The notes under the pieces were generated by a model that was not told where the DNA came from, did no database searches, and saw only the letters and a list, made by a program, of their open reading frames with translations. From contig CAUYUJ010008546.1 of the NCBI GenBank assembly GCA_963575745.1, positions 80,469 to 144,468 on the forward strand: a stretch of 64,000 bases of DNA. Direction: 5' to 3'. Positions 10,061 through 23,109 of this stretch are shown here, in pieces. Both the position numbers and the translations under genes were made by a program. Within the stretch, counting starts at the first letter, position 1; the number at the start of each line of letters is the position of its first letter. This DNA comes from Prorocentrum cordatum. Its lineage: Eukaryota > Sar > Dinophyceae > Prorocentrales > Prorocentraceae.

Positions 10061-13000
10061 AGGATAATGAGGAGGGAGGAGGACGAGCCCTGGCGGCTTG
10101 AGCTTGAACGCTGCCGAGGGGCTGGCTCAGTCCCTGCTTGGCTTTCAGGAGGCCACGGCGCTCGGCCTCCGCGCCCTCGTGCTCGCCCTTTGCCTCGGAT
10201 TCTCGGTGTGCCTATCGCCATGTCTGCCTCTGGTGCTGCTGCCGCGGGTGCCGCTGCTGGGGGCACCCCTGGCGCCAAGCGCCCCGGTCGCGTCCTGGGC
10301 AGGAGCGGATCAGGTGCTCATGAGGAGGCCCCCAGGAAGAAAACGAAGAAACAATAGCAGGCCATAGACGACGATGACGCAGAGGTGGTGGACACGCCAG
10401 GTGACGAGTTCGACAGAGAGCCGCAGGAGTTCCTGCACGCAGAGAAGCTGTCCCCACACTCCCGACCCCTACGATTTTGCCGCCTTGCTCCCCCGTGGCT
10501 GGGCAGGGATATGGCAAGGGAGGTGGCCGTGCTGGCGCTGGCGGCACCTCACCTGCCCAATTGGGAGGCCTCACTCCTTGTGCCTTGTCTGAAGCTGGCA
10601 CCGCGGCGACAGCGAGGGCGACTGGTGCATCAGATGCTTGAGCAGGCCCTCTTCCTGAACAGCGAAGTGCTCCAGCGGATACAGCCTCTGATAGCCGTGT
10701 GCAGTTGGAGATGCGCGCCAACATCGACACGACCAGAACGGATGCCATGGCCAGCATCCAGTTAATGTAGACCTCCTTTTTCTGCCCTCATCACGACGAT
10801 GGCGGAGCACTACTCGAGCATCGACAAGGCCACGGACAGGCGGACGTGCTAAGTGGAAGCTGTCGCCGTCTGCTGCATCAGGGACATGGGCGCGCCGTGG
10901 ATTCAGAAGTTGGATGTGGCGTTCATCACCTGTCTCTCACGCGCTGCTGCTCTCGGCGCCTTGCTTATGCATTCGCCTTTTCTTGCTGTTGATGAACAAC
11001 AGGCTTCTCCCTTTCATGACGGTGGGCTTCTCCTCTGGGTCTTCGTTCCCGCTGATCGAGGGCAAAGCACAACACTGTTTGGGCAGGAGTGCGACCATGA
11101 CGAAGGGACGAGGATCCCAGATGTCACCTTTCCTTGGCACGATGGAATTTGGCGACCGACAGTACCCTCGCACAAGTGCGCCGTTGCTTTTCGTGCGCGT
11201 GTCGTCCATCATCACCTGGTGTCTGGACGCGACCAACTGCTTGAATACGTCTCGGGCAACACCTGCATGGCCGCGTTCTGTTATTTTCATTACTTAGCGG
11301 TCACCTGCGACCAGTGGCATTTCATCCATGCGAACTGGACCGAGTACCAGAAGGGGGCGCGCATGGCCCCGTTCGCGCGCATCGTCGCCACGGACGGAGG
11401 TGCGTGACCACGACGCTCGCAACGACGAGCGTACGGCGGAAGTCCAAGAGCTCCGGTACCTCTTGGGATTTTTTCTTCGTGAAAGGCCAGGCCCACGTTT
11501 GGAAATCGGCGGCGCCTCCAATCGTTTTTCGGGCCCTTCTATCATCGCGGTGTGATCAGCGGTGGTGCTCCCTCGCGGGGCGCTGGGGAAGGCCATGTTC
11601 CCGCAGATGGAGGACAGCAGTTTATCCCAGTAGGACAACGCAGTGGATGGAGAGGCTGCGGGGGAGCGGTTCAAAATCATGGACAAAGGACAGCCTGGGT
11701 GCGCCGCCCGCCGAGTCAACCAAGCGCTGGGTGTGCTTGGAATTACTGGGACGTCATGCGTTGTGGAGGAAGATCATGGCCGCGTCTCCCTTCGGACCCG
11801 AAGTAGAACCCCCCCGTCGGCCCCGACGAGGTCGCCGAGCAGGTCGCGAAAGGCTGGGCTGCAAGGACATCGCGCGACTCCTCACCACGATCAATGACAC
11901 CAAGGGGTATTGCGTGGACGAGGACAAGGTTATCGTCGGCAGCAGCAGGGGGCCCGGGCCGCCGAACATCCGTTTCTGTGGCCAGAATTTGGAGCTGCTG
12001 GGTTTTGAGGCGCGGATCGTTCAGGCCGCCGTCCAGCAACTCTTCGCCGAGGCTACGACGCCCGGTGTCCCCTTTAGCCGTCTGATGGCTGCGCGGTGCC
12101 TGTCTTCCTCTCCACGAGCCAGGGTCGCAGTGACGAGCTGGGGCGCCAGAGCTCAGCCACATCATGGCCTCGCGCCCCGCAGCCAGAATATCGCTTAAAC
12201 CCGGACTCTCCTCGCCCCGACCTCGATCTTGGAGCTCCAACAAGTTCGCGGGGCCGCTGCGCGTGCCGAGGACATGCGGCATCATGTCCACAGGCCGTTC
12301 AAGGTGTGCCACTTGTTCGCTGATAGTACGACTGCGGGAGGACTCCTGGCATTCCGTCCAGAGATGGGTACTGGGGTCATCGACAATGTTAGGGAACATA
12401 TGCCACGGCGATTTTGGGCGAGTACTGGGGCTGCTGAATTTCGCGTTGTAGCGCTCGCATGCTTGGGCTCAGCATGGCGAAAAAGCGAAAGGTAATCGAA
12501 GCGATTGAACGCGACTTTAGTGTTGCTCGTCGCGCCCCTGAACGTGCGCCGGTTATCCTGGCTGGTGATGTCACTGCCAGTGCCCGGCCTCCGCTGCCCC
12601 AGCATTGCCGACTCCGAGTTCAGACCCGATCCTGTCTTCTATGAGGGGCGGGCTGGGGGGGGCGCACTTTGGTATAATCTCTTTGCTAAGATGACGGGGC
12701 GTCGAACAGACGGACCTTGCGCGTTGCTCGTTGTGGGAGGGCTCGACGAACGCCGTCGCTCGCATCTTCGCATCGGTCCCTGGGGTGGCCCTCCTTCAGA
12801 TGGGCGCCGTGAGGGGTGGCTGAGGATGTAGTTGAGGTGGTGCATCGCATGGGGCCTTTCGGGCCATGCCCTGAGCTTAGTCGACCTTGCCGGAGCGCCA
12901 AAGACCCCGCCTCAGGAGCGGCCCGCCCCCGAGGAATTCTTGGGTGCCCTGCTCTTCCAGGACTTCATGGAGGCTTAATCGGGAGCCATTTTTTGGATGA

Positions 13001-13599
13001 CCTGTCGCCCCTTCTGAGAATCGGCCCCTGCCGGTGCCCGATGACGGAGCGGGGCCGGATTCGCGCGGAACTGCCTTCTACGTCGCGATCCGGGTGCCGG
13101 GCTTGCTCGCATTATTCTGTGTTTATTTGCGGCGCGCGCGGCATCGCGGTCGGGTTTGAAGCTTGACCAGACCCCTTGCGAGCTCGCGCCGCCGCCCTTG
13201 CCCTTCTCGGCCATGATGCGCGCGGCGAACATCCATGGCTGATTGGCCCAGGCAAGTTTGCGACGTATTCAATCAATCGCAGTCGGCGGGTCTCGTGGCC
13301 TAGCCGACCCGGCTCAGAGAAGCTGGTGTAGAAGAGACCCCAGAACGTATTTGTCGGACGCGTCGTCGCAGCTGCGTGGTCATCGGACATGGGCCTCCAT
13401 CTGCCCCCCCGTTGATCGGCGACTGCGCCTGGATGGTGTCCGACCAGGTGGCGATGCGTCGACGACCCGCCCGGCTGTGTTCTATGCCACCTGTAGTTAC
13501 TGGGCAGGAATCTTTGGGCGCAAGGAGGTTGTCCTATGCCCTGCTGGCAGGTATTTTGAACGGGCATGCAGGAGAGATGGATTTCTCGGACATCAGATC
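10061..13599. other. GC-rich region, no intact gene recognised
   Basis: Many overlapping open frames of 60-290 residues on both strands, none with a motif I can name. The longest, 11314-12198 (+), has mixed composition; its segment LLTTINDTKGYCVDEDKVIV near 11879-11940 looks protein-like but is unrecognised. The ORF at 10853-11407 (+, 184 residues) is also unrecognised. Because a LINE reverse-transcriptase relic points leftward just to the right, part of this may be the decayed downstream end of that LINE, but I could not confirm it. Confidence 0.3.
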
Positions 13600-14300
13600 C
13601 CCGAAGGCGGGCCGTCCTGCAAGACTCCTCCAGTGGGCGGATGGAGGCCTCTCGCGGCCTTGGCTAGTTTGCGACGCTGCTCATCGCGGGTCGACGGGGC
13701 CTCAGAGGGCGTTAGACACTGGCTCCTCAAGGCCCTTGGGGCCCCGTGTGGCAGCGCCAGAAACCCAGCGCAATTGTGGCAAAGCAGCGCGCGGCCGTGT
13801 CTCATCGCGATGGAGCCTCAGGGGTCGTGCGCCCACGGTCTCATGGTCGAGAGATTCCGCATTCGCCTTTTCAGCTGTAGCTAGTTTCATGCCCAACCCG
13901 TAAGCAGCTTGAGTGCCGACTGCAATCCCCGACTTCTTATCGTTGGAGCAAGATCCAAGGATGCGCGGAATCCTCATGAAGAAGCCGCGCTGCCAAATCT
14001 AACGCCCTCGCGCCAGCTGCGCCAGGCGCGGAATATCGCGCCGAGACGTCATCAACCAGGGCTCTGGGGCCATATCCCGTCAGTCGTCGAGGAAGCCGAT
14101 GCGTGCACAGTAACATGTAGAGCGTCCCGGGGGGGTGGCCCAGCGCGAGCCCTCCTTGAACAGCTGCGAGGGCCGCGCGAGGTCAAGTGCATTGGTGAGG
14201 TCGAGAAGAACCGTCGCACTCAGCTGGCCGCGTAACGCTGCCACCTCGGAAGCGAAGTCGTGAGCGAAAGCGCTGTCCGAGGATGTGTGGCGAGACATGT
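13600..14300 (-). pseudogene. LINE-type reverse transcriptase relic, heavily frameshifted
   Basis: Read on the - strand, 14298-14100 gives SATVLLDLTNALDLARPSQL followed by LFKEG. This resembles the motif A block of dinoflagellate LINE reverse transcriptases (LLDLxKAFExV then Lw..a). In a neighbouring frame just downstream comes YMLLCTHRLPRRLTGYG, resembling the YxxPRRL stretch that follows. Then comes SNDKKSGIAVG near 13930, which could be the post-YxDD NxKKS segment. No clean YxDD box is readable. Frames change at least twice. The assignment rests on motif order only. Confidence 0.45.
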
Positions 14301-14312
14301 TGCCCGCGCTGG

Positions 14313-14425
14313 GCGAGGGGGGGGGGTCGAATTGCCAGTATGGGGGGTCCCTGGGGTGGGATTATGGGAGGGGGGGGGATAATCTCACACGCCTAGAGAC
14401 CCACAAGGGTCCGGCGGATTCTGAT
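14313..14425. repeat. ~105-bp dispersed repeat, copy 1
   Basis: A G-run, then TCGAATTGCC, a GGGATTATGGG block, GATAATCTCACACGCCTAGA and GACCCAC, ending GGCGGATT. A second copy in the same orientation is at 54800-54910. This copy runs straight into a GAT microsatellite, so it could be the 3' end of a retroposon with a simple-repeat tail. Confidence 0.75.
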
Positions 14426-14433
14426 GATGATAC

Positions 14434-14465
<32 letters not shown>

Positions 14466-14625
14466 CTGCTGATTCTGCTGACGATTCTGATGATGATGCT
14501 GATTATGATGACGTTGATGATGCTGCTGCTGATGACGATGATGCTGATGCTGAAGATGATGGTGATGCTGACGACGACGATGATCTTGATGATGCTGAGG
14601 AGAACGATGATAATATCAGCCAGCG
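14421..14625. repeat. (GAT)n-type microsatellite with GCT/GAC interruptions
   Basis: TGATGATGCTGCTGATTCTG-like text for about 200 bp, reading as Asp-rich, Met-rich or Ile-rich depending on frame. Confidence 0.93.
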
Positions 14626-14693
14626 TTGACCCCAAATCGATTAGCCGACTCGAATCAAAGATTCAGAGGAATCAAGCATGCTTGGAATCCGCA

Positions 14694-14832
14694 ATTCAGC
14701 AAGCAAGCAAGCGTGCAAGCAAGCGTGCAAGCAAGCGCGCAATCAAGCAAGCACGCAAGCAAGCAAGCAAGCGTACAAGCGTGCAGGCAAGCAAGCAAGC
14801 AAGCGCGCACGCAAGCACGCACGAAGAAATAA
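14694..14832. repeat. (CAAG)n tetranucleotide repeat
   Basis: CAAGCAAGCGTGCAAGCAAG-like repeat with CGTG and CGCG variants, open in all frames on both strands. Confidence 0.93.
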
Positions 14833-15000
14833 GGGGGGGTGCCTTTGGCAATGGGGGGGTGACGATGGTGATGCTGGTGGTGCCGGCGATGATGCGAAGA
14901 GGTGGAGGAGCGCTCAGGGGGGCGGCATAGGAAATAGGAAGGGGGGGAACGGACCAATGAGTAGGGTTTGAGGTAGAGCTCCTAGAAGGCAAGCTTATGT

Positions 15001-15720
<720 letters not shown>

Positions 15721-15756
15721 GTAATCTTAATCATAGCATAGCGGAGATAAGGACCA

Positions 15757-16250
15757 GCAGGATGATGATGATGATGAGGAGGAGGAGGAGGAGGGAGAGA
15801 AGGAGGGGGTGGGGGAGGAAGAGGAGGAGGTGAAGGAGGGGGCAAGAGATGGGGGACGGGGAGTAGGAAGGGGAGAGGAGGAGGAGGAGGAGGAGGAGGA
15901 GGAGGAGGAGGAGGAGGAGGAGGAGGAGGAGGAGGAGCGGAGGAGGACGAGGAGGAGGATGATGATGATTATGAGGAGGAGGAGAATGAGGAGGGGGAGG
16001 AGGAGGAGGAGGAGGAGGAGGAGGAGGAGGAGGAGGAGGAGGAGGAGGAGAAGGACGAGGAGGATGATGATGATTATGAGGAGGAGGAGGAGAATGAGGA
16101 GGGGGAGGAGGAGGAGGAGGAGGAGGAGGAGGAGTTGGAGGTAGAGAAAGAGGAGGGGCAGGGGAAGGAGGAGGAGGAGCAGGAGGAAAATGAAAAGGAG
16201 GAGGAGGAGGAAGAGGAGGAGGAGGAGGAGGGGGAGGAGGAGAATCGCCC
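15757..16250. repeat. (GGA)n microsatellite block with an internal duplication
   Basis: About 490 bp of GGA/GAG triplets. A segment containing GACGAGGAGGATGATGATGA and then TTATGAGGAGGA occurs twice (about 15947-15985 and 16051-16090), so the array grew by duplication of longer blocks as well as by slippage. Confidence 0.95.
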
Positions 16251-18035
16251 AGGTTCAATACTCTTGTGAAGCCGGACATGTTTTGTTCTTTCTGCTCGAA
16301 GCTCTTGGCAGAGCAAGTTCATCAGGAGCCGACCCTTGCTGCTGCTCAGTTCCGCTACCCCTCTCTTCTGAATCTGCGTGTGCTTCCTCGTCATAGGCTG
16401 CGCTCATTATCTCGCTTTTTGTTCATGTGCTGCCCTCTGCTTGTCAGCGCAGGCTTCGAGAGATTTCGAGCTGGGATGGAGCAGTGGGACCCTGGTGGGC
16501 GTGGCGTTTCTGGAAGGCTTTCCTTCATTACCCGCTGGAGAGTGCGCACGAATGCATGTGCGTGTAATGACTTTTAGAGTTGAACCTACTATGAGCTTCA
16601 TGATGGCTTGCCATATTCGCCTGACGGCTCGTGGCCATCCGTCGTGCTGCCACCAACATCACGGCAGCTGCAGCAGTACTCACCACTGCCACCACCACCT
16701 TTGGTGTGATTCTCCTCATCGCAACCGCCGTTATCTCCGCCACTGCCATCAGCATTTCCACGAACTCCACCATCTTTCGCCGCAGCCTTCGCAGCGATCG
16801 CTCACACCACACAGCCGTTTTGACCCAAAGCACTCAGGCGTCTCTTGCACGGAGGGGGCGTCAATGGGAGCTGCCAATGCCTACTGCTGCTGCACTCGTG
16901 AGGCGATACCAGGTGATAAGAACCTGGCAGCGCTGCGCGATGGCTCGCGCCTGGTGCTTCGCTCCGAAGCGAAGGTAGCTCACAAGATCCAGGTGAGCGA
17001 CGGAAACAACTGGGATCGTCTTCGCCGATATTGGCGCGTAAGCTGCCCGCGTAAGGTAGCGCGCAAGCGCCCTCGTCTTCAATGTGGCGTGCCGCGTAAG
17101 CTGTGGCGTAAGGTCTCTATGCCATCTCAGGTAAGACCCCTTTCTTTTCGTCGCTCAGGTGGCCACCGGCCACTTCCGTCTCCGCCTGGCGTGGAAGGAC
17201 CCCGGCACTGCCCCGCGGTTGACGACTGGCGAGCACCTCATGCTGTACGCCCCGAACCGGACGGGGCAGGCTCGGGAGCGAAGAAAAGCCGTAGGTGTGC
17301 ATGACTTTTCGAGGGTTTCGAGAGTTCGCCATGGGGGAAGCGGATCCTGATGGAAACGGGCTTCCCCCATGCTCAAAAGTATGCGTTGCGCGAACGTTCG
17401 TAATACGAGGCTGGCCTCGCGGGCTGGGGGGTTGTGCTCATGTGCGTGGCTGGGCGCGTACGTCTTTGGTGGGCTCCCCAGCAGGTCTACCGCAAGTGGT
17501 GCGGCCAGGCCGACGAGGAGTTCGGGCACTCCGAGATCGCGCGCCGCTACACACCAGTCGCCGGCGACCCAACTGCTGGCTGGTGTCCAGGGGAGGGCCA
17601 GGGGTGGGCAGGCGCGGGTCGCTCGCAACCAGCTACACTTTTCACAGCAGGCCTGGAGCGCGCAGGTGGAGGGGCCAGTCTCCCCAGGCGGCCTCGCCCT
17701 CAAGGGGTGCTCAAAACCAGTGGGAAAGCAGGGATCCCCTCCCAGGGATGAGAAGGAGGGAAGAGAAATGCAGGGAAGAAGGAAAACAGGAGAGGCACGG
17801 GAAGGGCCAGGATAGAGGTCGGGCGTTTCATGGCATCGGTGCCGTCCAAGTTTTCGGAGTTAGGCCCACTCTGGCCTCGGAAGAGGCTCGATGTGCCTCG
17901 GGCCCTTCCATGGCTCCTCGCGCATCTAGGCGAGACTGATTCCCCAACGGAGCTTCGTTCCCTATCCAGGGCTCCTGACAGCAATACTTCGACAGTAAGG
18001 AACAGAGAGGGAGGGGAGGGGACCCAGACAGCTCA
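16251..18035. other. Mixed-composition region, no recognised gene
   Basis: The longest open frames are 16378-17304 (+, 308 residues) and 17295-17939 (+, 214 residues); neither has a domain I know. Near 17125-17155 the text CTCAGGTAAGACCCC... TCGCTCAG|GTGG has a donor-like and an acceptor-like signal only about 30 bp apart, too close for a normal intron. A decayed host gene cannot be excluded. Confidence 0.3.
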
Positions 18036-18047
18036 CGCCTTGTTGTT

Positions 18048-18128
<81 letters not shown>

Positions 18129-18130
18129 AT
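18036..18130. repeat. (GTC)n/(GTT)n microsatellite at a module boundary
   Basis: GTCGTC changing to GTTGTT over about 90 bp, immediately before a module head (CATTTCTGAAGA ... TTGTTGATCCCCCC). Confidence 0.95.
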
Positions 18131-20255
18131 TGAATTCTCATTTCTGAAGAGTACGTATTGTTGATCCCCCCTCGTCCGGTGCACATTGTTTTTTTCGATT
18201 GAAGTGCTCTTCCCGGGGCTCGCACCTAGGTTTTTATTATGGAAAGTCTTGAGGTTCAAACTGTGTCGTTGGCCCCCGGTTTACAACAACAACGGCTCCC
18301 GCCTGATATTTCCTCACAATGTATCAAAGAATCGCGCTCTCGCTTGGGACTCCCTTGCAAGTTACCACCGCATTGCGGCTCCTGCCTGATACTTCTTCAC
18401 AATTTGTTGAAGAATCGCGCTCTCGCTTGGGACTTCCTCGTAACTTACCACCGAATCGCGGCTCCCGCCTGATACTTCTTCACAATTTATTCAGATGCCG
18501 CTCCTCGACACTCAGGAATCGCGCTCCCGGTGCGTACTGCTTGGCGGTTCAAGCAGAATTTACGCTTCAACGACCCGCCCGCTCGACCCGCCCGTCTGGG
18601 CCTGCCCGCCCGACCAGCCCGTTAGGGACTGCAGTCACCGCTCGCTGCCCTTCGCCCGCCTTCGATGCCCCTCGCTGCCTGTACTGGTTCCGCGGTCGCC
18701 TTCGCTCGCTGCCCTTCGTGGTCCCGTTGCTGCCCTCAGTGGCCCCGTCGCTGCCCACTGTGGCCCCGCATTATATGCCCTTCGTGGCCCCCGCTCGCAG
18801 TCGCCCGTCGTGGCCCCATACGCATGCTCTTCGTAGCCCCGCTGTCGCCCTTCGTGGCCCTCTCGCTGCCCTTCGTGGCCCCTTTGCTGCCCTCAGTGGC
18901 CCCGCTGTCGCCCTTTGTGGTCCCATATGCGAATGCCCTTCGTGGCCCCCGCTCGTTCGCGCCCGTCGTGGCATCATATGCATGCCCTTCGTGGCCCCGC
19001 TGTCGCCCTTCGTGGCCCCCTCTCTGCCCTTCGTGGCCCCGTTTCTGCCCTCAGCGGCCCCGTCGCTGCCCTCTGTGGCCCCGGATTCATTGCCCTTCGT
19101 GGCCCCCGCTCGCTCGCGCCCTTCGTGGTCCCATACGCATGCGTTTCGTCGCCCCGCTGTCGCCATTCGTGGCCCCCTCGCTGCCCTTCGTGGCCCACTT
19201 TCTGCGCTCAGTGGCCCCGCTGTCGCCCTTTCTGGCCCCACATATGTATGCCCTTCGTCGCCCCCGCTCGTTCGCGCCCGTCGTGGCCCCATATGCATGC
19301 CCTTCGTGGCCCCGCTGTCGCTCTTCGTGGCCCCCTCTCTGCCCTTCGTGGCCCCGTTTCTGCCCTTAGCGGCTCCGTCGCCGCCTTGTGCGACCCCCTA
19401 TACGTATGCCCTTCGGGGCCACCGCTCGTTCGCGCCCGTCGTGGCCCGCGCCAACAACGGCTCCCGCTTGATTTTTCTTTACAATGTATTGAAGAATCGC
19501 GCTCTCGCTTGGGACTTCCTCGCAAATTACAACCGAATCGCGGCTCCCGCCTGATATTTCCTTACAGTTTATTTGAGAATCGCGCTCTCTCTTTGGACTT
19601 CTGATTTCCCCACAAGTATTTTCAGTCCTTCCTCCAGATTCCTCCGTGCGCCCCCCGCTCCTCCGCACTCCTCCCGGCTCCTCTCCACTCCTTGCCGCTC
19701 CTCTTCCTGAGACCCTACTCTTGTCCACTCCATCCCAATCCACTCCACATCCCCGCGCCCCTTTCGACAGGGTTGCAGTTCTCACTATCCTTCCGCCCCG
19801 CTCTCCCAACATCCCGCTTCTTTTCAGGGTTCCACGAAATTTGCTTCTGACACCAGTTCGCAGCTGTACGTCCCCCCGTGGGGGTATCCACGATATGTTC
19901 TTTCAAGGGGGTGGTACGTGGCGCTGTTGATGGCGAGACCCATGGCGAAACTTATTGTTAACCTGTGTTGGAGTGGATGGCGCAAGCCATGGCGCAAGCT
20001 GAATCGCCACTCGCAGCACAGATCATCGTCTCCCCTCCTTTTTGCCCTCCCCTCCCTCCGATCCCTTCGTCCTCATTCTCCCCCGTTATCTGTTACCCTT
20101 CGTTTTCAAGGGCTTCGCCAGCCGCGCGTGGCAGGGAATGGATATACCACCCAAAAGGGGGTACGATCGAAGACGCAAGGGGCGGGTATCCAGGGTTTGG
20201 GATATGCATACTGAATGACGCGCGAGCAGATAAGAGCGAACAGTCTTAAAATGAT
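18131..20255 (+). repeat. Composite repeat module A, copy 1
   Basis: Starts with the shared head (CATTTCTGAAGA, then ATTGTTGATCCCCCC and CGGTGCACATTG). Next come a GAAAGTCTTGAGG line, short repeats of the TCGCGCTCTCGCTTGGGACT type, and the 21-bp minisatellite at 18690-19445. It ends with the shared tail: a CCACCCAAAAGGGGGTACG hairpin, GATCGAAGACGCAAGG, GGGTTTGGGATATGC and CTTAAAATGATCGTTGTTG. Polarity is defined by head to tail. No protein motif is visible, so if mobile it is non-autonomous. Confidence 0.8.
18690..19445. repeat. 21-bp minisatellite (GCCCTTCGTGGCCCC core), block 1
   Basis: Units such as GTCGCCCTTCGTGGCCCCGCT with scattered longer inserts (ATATGCATGCCCTTCG). The 21-bp period keeps all frames open, giving long Pro/Ala/Arg open frames on both strands that are not taken as genes. 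Related blocks are at 20727-20870, 24880-25285, 28120-28925, 30308-31045 and 35245-35480. Confidence 0.93.
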
Positions 20256-20306
20256 CGTTGTTGTTGTTGTCGTCGTCGTCGTCGTCGTTGTCGTCGTCGT
20301 CGTCGT
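20256..20306. repeat. (GTT)n/(GTC)n microsatellite between two A modules
   Basis: Directly follows the tail of copy 1 (CTTAAAATGATC) and precedes the head of copy 2 (TACTGAAGGATAATTATTG). Confidence 0.93.
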
Positions 20307-21365
20307 TCAACTCTGACTACTGAAGGATAATTATTGTTGATCCCCCCTCCGGTGCACGTTGCATTTTTCAATTGAAGTGCCCCTCCCGGCGCTCGCGCCT
20401 TGTTTTTCACCAGGGGAAATCTTGAGGCTCAAATTATGCCCCTGGTCCCAGGTTTAAAACAACAGCGGCTCCCGCTTGATATTTCCTCGAAATTTACTCT
20501 GGTCTCCCGCTCCCACTTGAGATTTCCTCGCAATTTACTCAAGAATTGCGCTCCCGCGTAAGAGTTCTTTCCAATTTTCTCCGGCTCCGCGGTCTTGCCA
20601 TTCAGGGGTCGCGCGTTCGCTGGGCACGTCTTCGAATTTACTTAGGAATCTCTTTCTATCGCTGGAAACTTCCTGGCTAATCGCGCAGAAATCACGATCG
20701 ATCCGCCCGTTCGGCCCGCCCGTCAGGGTCATGCCCTTCGTGCCCCATGCTCGCTCGCGCCCTTTGTGCCTCATTGCTGCCCTTCGTGTCCCCTCCCCTT
20801 GTGGCCCAGTCGCTGCCCTTCGTGGCCCCGATGCTGCCCTCAGTGGCCCCTCGCTGCGTTTTGTGGCCCGTACATACGGTCTCCCATCCTTCCCTGTTTT
20901 AGGTGCTGCGCCGCGCCAGCTACACGTGCCAAGTAATAAAAAAGTACCCGCGCGCTCTCGCCTGAGACTTCCCCACAATTCATTCAGGACTCACGCTTTG
21001 ATCCGCCTGCTGGACTCGCCCGTTAGGGCCGCCCGCCTGACTTGCCTGTGACGACAGGCCCGGCGGGTCGCTTGGAAGCTCGCCGGGTATTTTCACGTCC
21101 CGCACGCCCGACCCGCCCGTTCAGGTCCGCCCGCGGGTCCGCAGGCCCCGCCCGCCGGTCCGCAGGCCCCGCCCGCCCGACCCGCCCGTTGGGGACCGTT
21201 GCCCGACCCAACCGTCCGGGTCTGCCGCTTGTTTTCCGGCTCTTCTCTTAAGCCCCCCACCTTCTAATCTCTTTCGTCCGCAGTTCAGTTCCCTCCCTTT
21301 TGTCCCTTGCCTTCTTCCCTTCCCCCACTCCTTTCCTCCTCGCTTCGTTTTGTTTGTTTTGTTTC

Positions 21366-21397
<32 letters not shown>

Positions 21398-21605
21398 CCT
21401 CTCTCTTTCTGTCGCTCTCTCTCTCTCTCTCTCTCTCTCCTTTCTCATTCCTCTTGCTCTTTTAGGGCGGCCCAATACGCGTGGCAGGTCAGGAAGATTT
21501 ACCCCACAGAGGGGGTACGATCGAAGACTAAGAGGGCGGGTGTCGGGGGTTTGGAATGTACGTGGTGAGGTACGCGCGAGCAGATAAGAGCGAACGACTT
21601 AACAT
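20307..21605 (+). repeat. Composite repeat module A, copy 2 (shortened)
   Basis: Head at about 20312-20365, the TTCACCAGGGGAAATCTTGA line at about 20406, a short 21-bp minisatellite at 20727-20870, a (CT)n run at 21365-21440 and the tail at 21481-21605 (GGCAGGTCAGGAAGATTTAC, hairpin-like CCCACAGAGGGGG, GTACGATCGAAGAC). The tail ends in CTTAACATTATCC rather than a GTT run, so the 3' end is altered. Confidence 0.75.
21365..21440. repeat. (CT)n microsatellite
   Basis: CTCTCTCT with a few CG/CC interruptions, inside module A copy 2. Confidence 0.95.
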
Positions 21606-21724
21606 TATCCCAGTGCGACCCTACCTAGGAGTTGGAGCCCCCAGGAAAGCAACATTAGTAGGAGCGGTAAACGCCGTCCTCCTCCTTCTCCTCATCGTCG
21701 TAGTTGTAGCAGTAGCGGTAGCGG

Positions 21725-22080
21725 ACTCTGTGCTGCGCTATGCTGTGCTGTGCTATGCTGTGCTATGTTCTGATGTGCTATGCTATGCTATGCTGCGCTG
21801 TGCTATGCTGTGCTGTGCTGTGCTGCGCTATGCTTTGCTATGCTATGATATGCTGCGCTATGCTGTGCTATGCTGGGGTATGCTATGATATGCTGTGCTG
21901 CGCTATGCTATGCTACGCTATGCTATGCTATGCCGTGCTCTGCTATGCTAAATCTCAGCGAAGCTAAGATGAAGGTAAGCTAGGGTAAGATAAACCTGAG
22001 CTAAGATGAAGCTAAGCTAAGCTAAGATGCAATAAGCTAAGCTAAGATGAGATAAGCAACGCTAAGCTAAGGGGACGTAA
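21725..22080. repeat. TATGC/TGTGC pentamer array followed by GCTAAG array
   Basis: 21728-21950 is built from GCTATGCTGTGCTATGCTG-type pentamers; from about 21950 to 22075 it changes to GCTAAGATGAAGCTAAG repeats. CTATG and CTTAG-type units on one strand suggest two independent expansions side by side. Confidence 0.92.
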
Positions 22081-22194
22081 CTGGGGGAATCGCGGGGTGG
22101 ATCCTGGGGGAACCGCCTGGGGCGAGTTGCAATGCCCAGCCCCTTTAAGCGAAGATAGTAAGAACCCTTATAGGCAGAGCCTAGGTAGGGAATG

Positions 22195-22560
22195 ATTGTT
22201 GATATTGTTGTTGAATCTCATTTCTGAAGAATAATCATTGTTGATCCCCCCTCACCTGTGCATATAGTTTTTTCCCAGTCAAAGTGTGCCCCTCGACGCT
22301 CGCACCTTGCTTTTTGACACGGAAAGTCTTCCTGGTCAAATTGTGCCCGTAGCTCCCCGGACTACAACAACAACGGCTCCCGCTTGAGACTTCCTCCAAA
22401 TTTACTCAGGACCCCCCCCTCCCGTCTGAGACTTCCTCCCAATTTACTCAGGAACGGCGCTCCCGCTTGAGACTTCCTCACAATGTAGTCGGGGTCAAAA
22501 AGCGTTGTTGCCCCCCTGGACTGCAACAACAACAACGGCCCCTGCCTGAGACTTCCTCAC
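22195..22560 (+). repeat. Composite repeat module A, copy 3 (head only)
   Basis: CTCATTTCTGAAGAATAATC and ATTGTTGATCCCCCC head at 22213-22250, the GGAAAGTCTTCCTGG line and three TTGAGACTTCCTC-type units. It stops near 22560, where CCCATATCCAAAGATGGGG begins. The minisatellite and tail are missing. Confidence 0.7.
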
Positions 22561-22604
22561 CATTTTTTCCCATATCCAAAGATGGGGTTCTTGTTATTAC
22601 TTGG

Positions 22605-23100
22605 ACGCCTCCTCCTCCTCCTCCTCCTCCTTCTTTCTCCTTCCTCGTCTCGTCCCCTCCTCACCTCGTCTCCTCATACGAGACTTACTCATGTCCAGAC
22701 TGACTCACACACTGACTTATTCATACTGAGACTTACTAATACTCAGACTTACTCATACCCAGACGTACACATACACAAACTTACTCATACACAGGCTTTT
22801 TTTTCATATTCAGACCCTGACGTACATGCACAAACTTATGCATACACAGACTTAATCATATTCAGACCCATAAGTACACATACACAGACTTACTCATACA
22901 CAGACTTACTCATATTCAGACTCAGATAGACTTACTCATATTCAGACTCATACCCGTACGTACACATACACATACTTACTCATACACATAGTTACTCATA
23001 CTCAGACTTACTCACACTCAGACTTACTCATACCCATACGTGCTCATACACATACCTACTCATACTCAAACCTTCTCATAGTCTGACTCACCCAACACAC
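22605..23100. repeat. CTC triplets then ACTCATAC-type degenerate repeat
   Basis: A short CTCCTC run at 22605-22640, then about 400 bp of ACTTACTCATACACAGACTT-like 10-20-bp units with no coding sense. Confidence 0.88.
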
Positions 23101-23109
23101 GTCAGGCGC

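Noticed and set aside
17120-17160. Very short GTAAG...CAG intron
   Set aside because: Only about 30 bp between signals and no recognised coding sequence on either side.
18319-19554. 411-residue Pro/Ala-rich open frame
   Set aside because: It consists of 21-bp minisatellite units inside a repeat module; similar frames appear in each module copy with different lengths and no conserved start.
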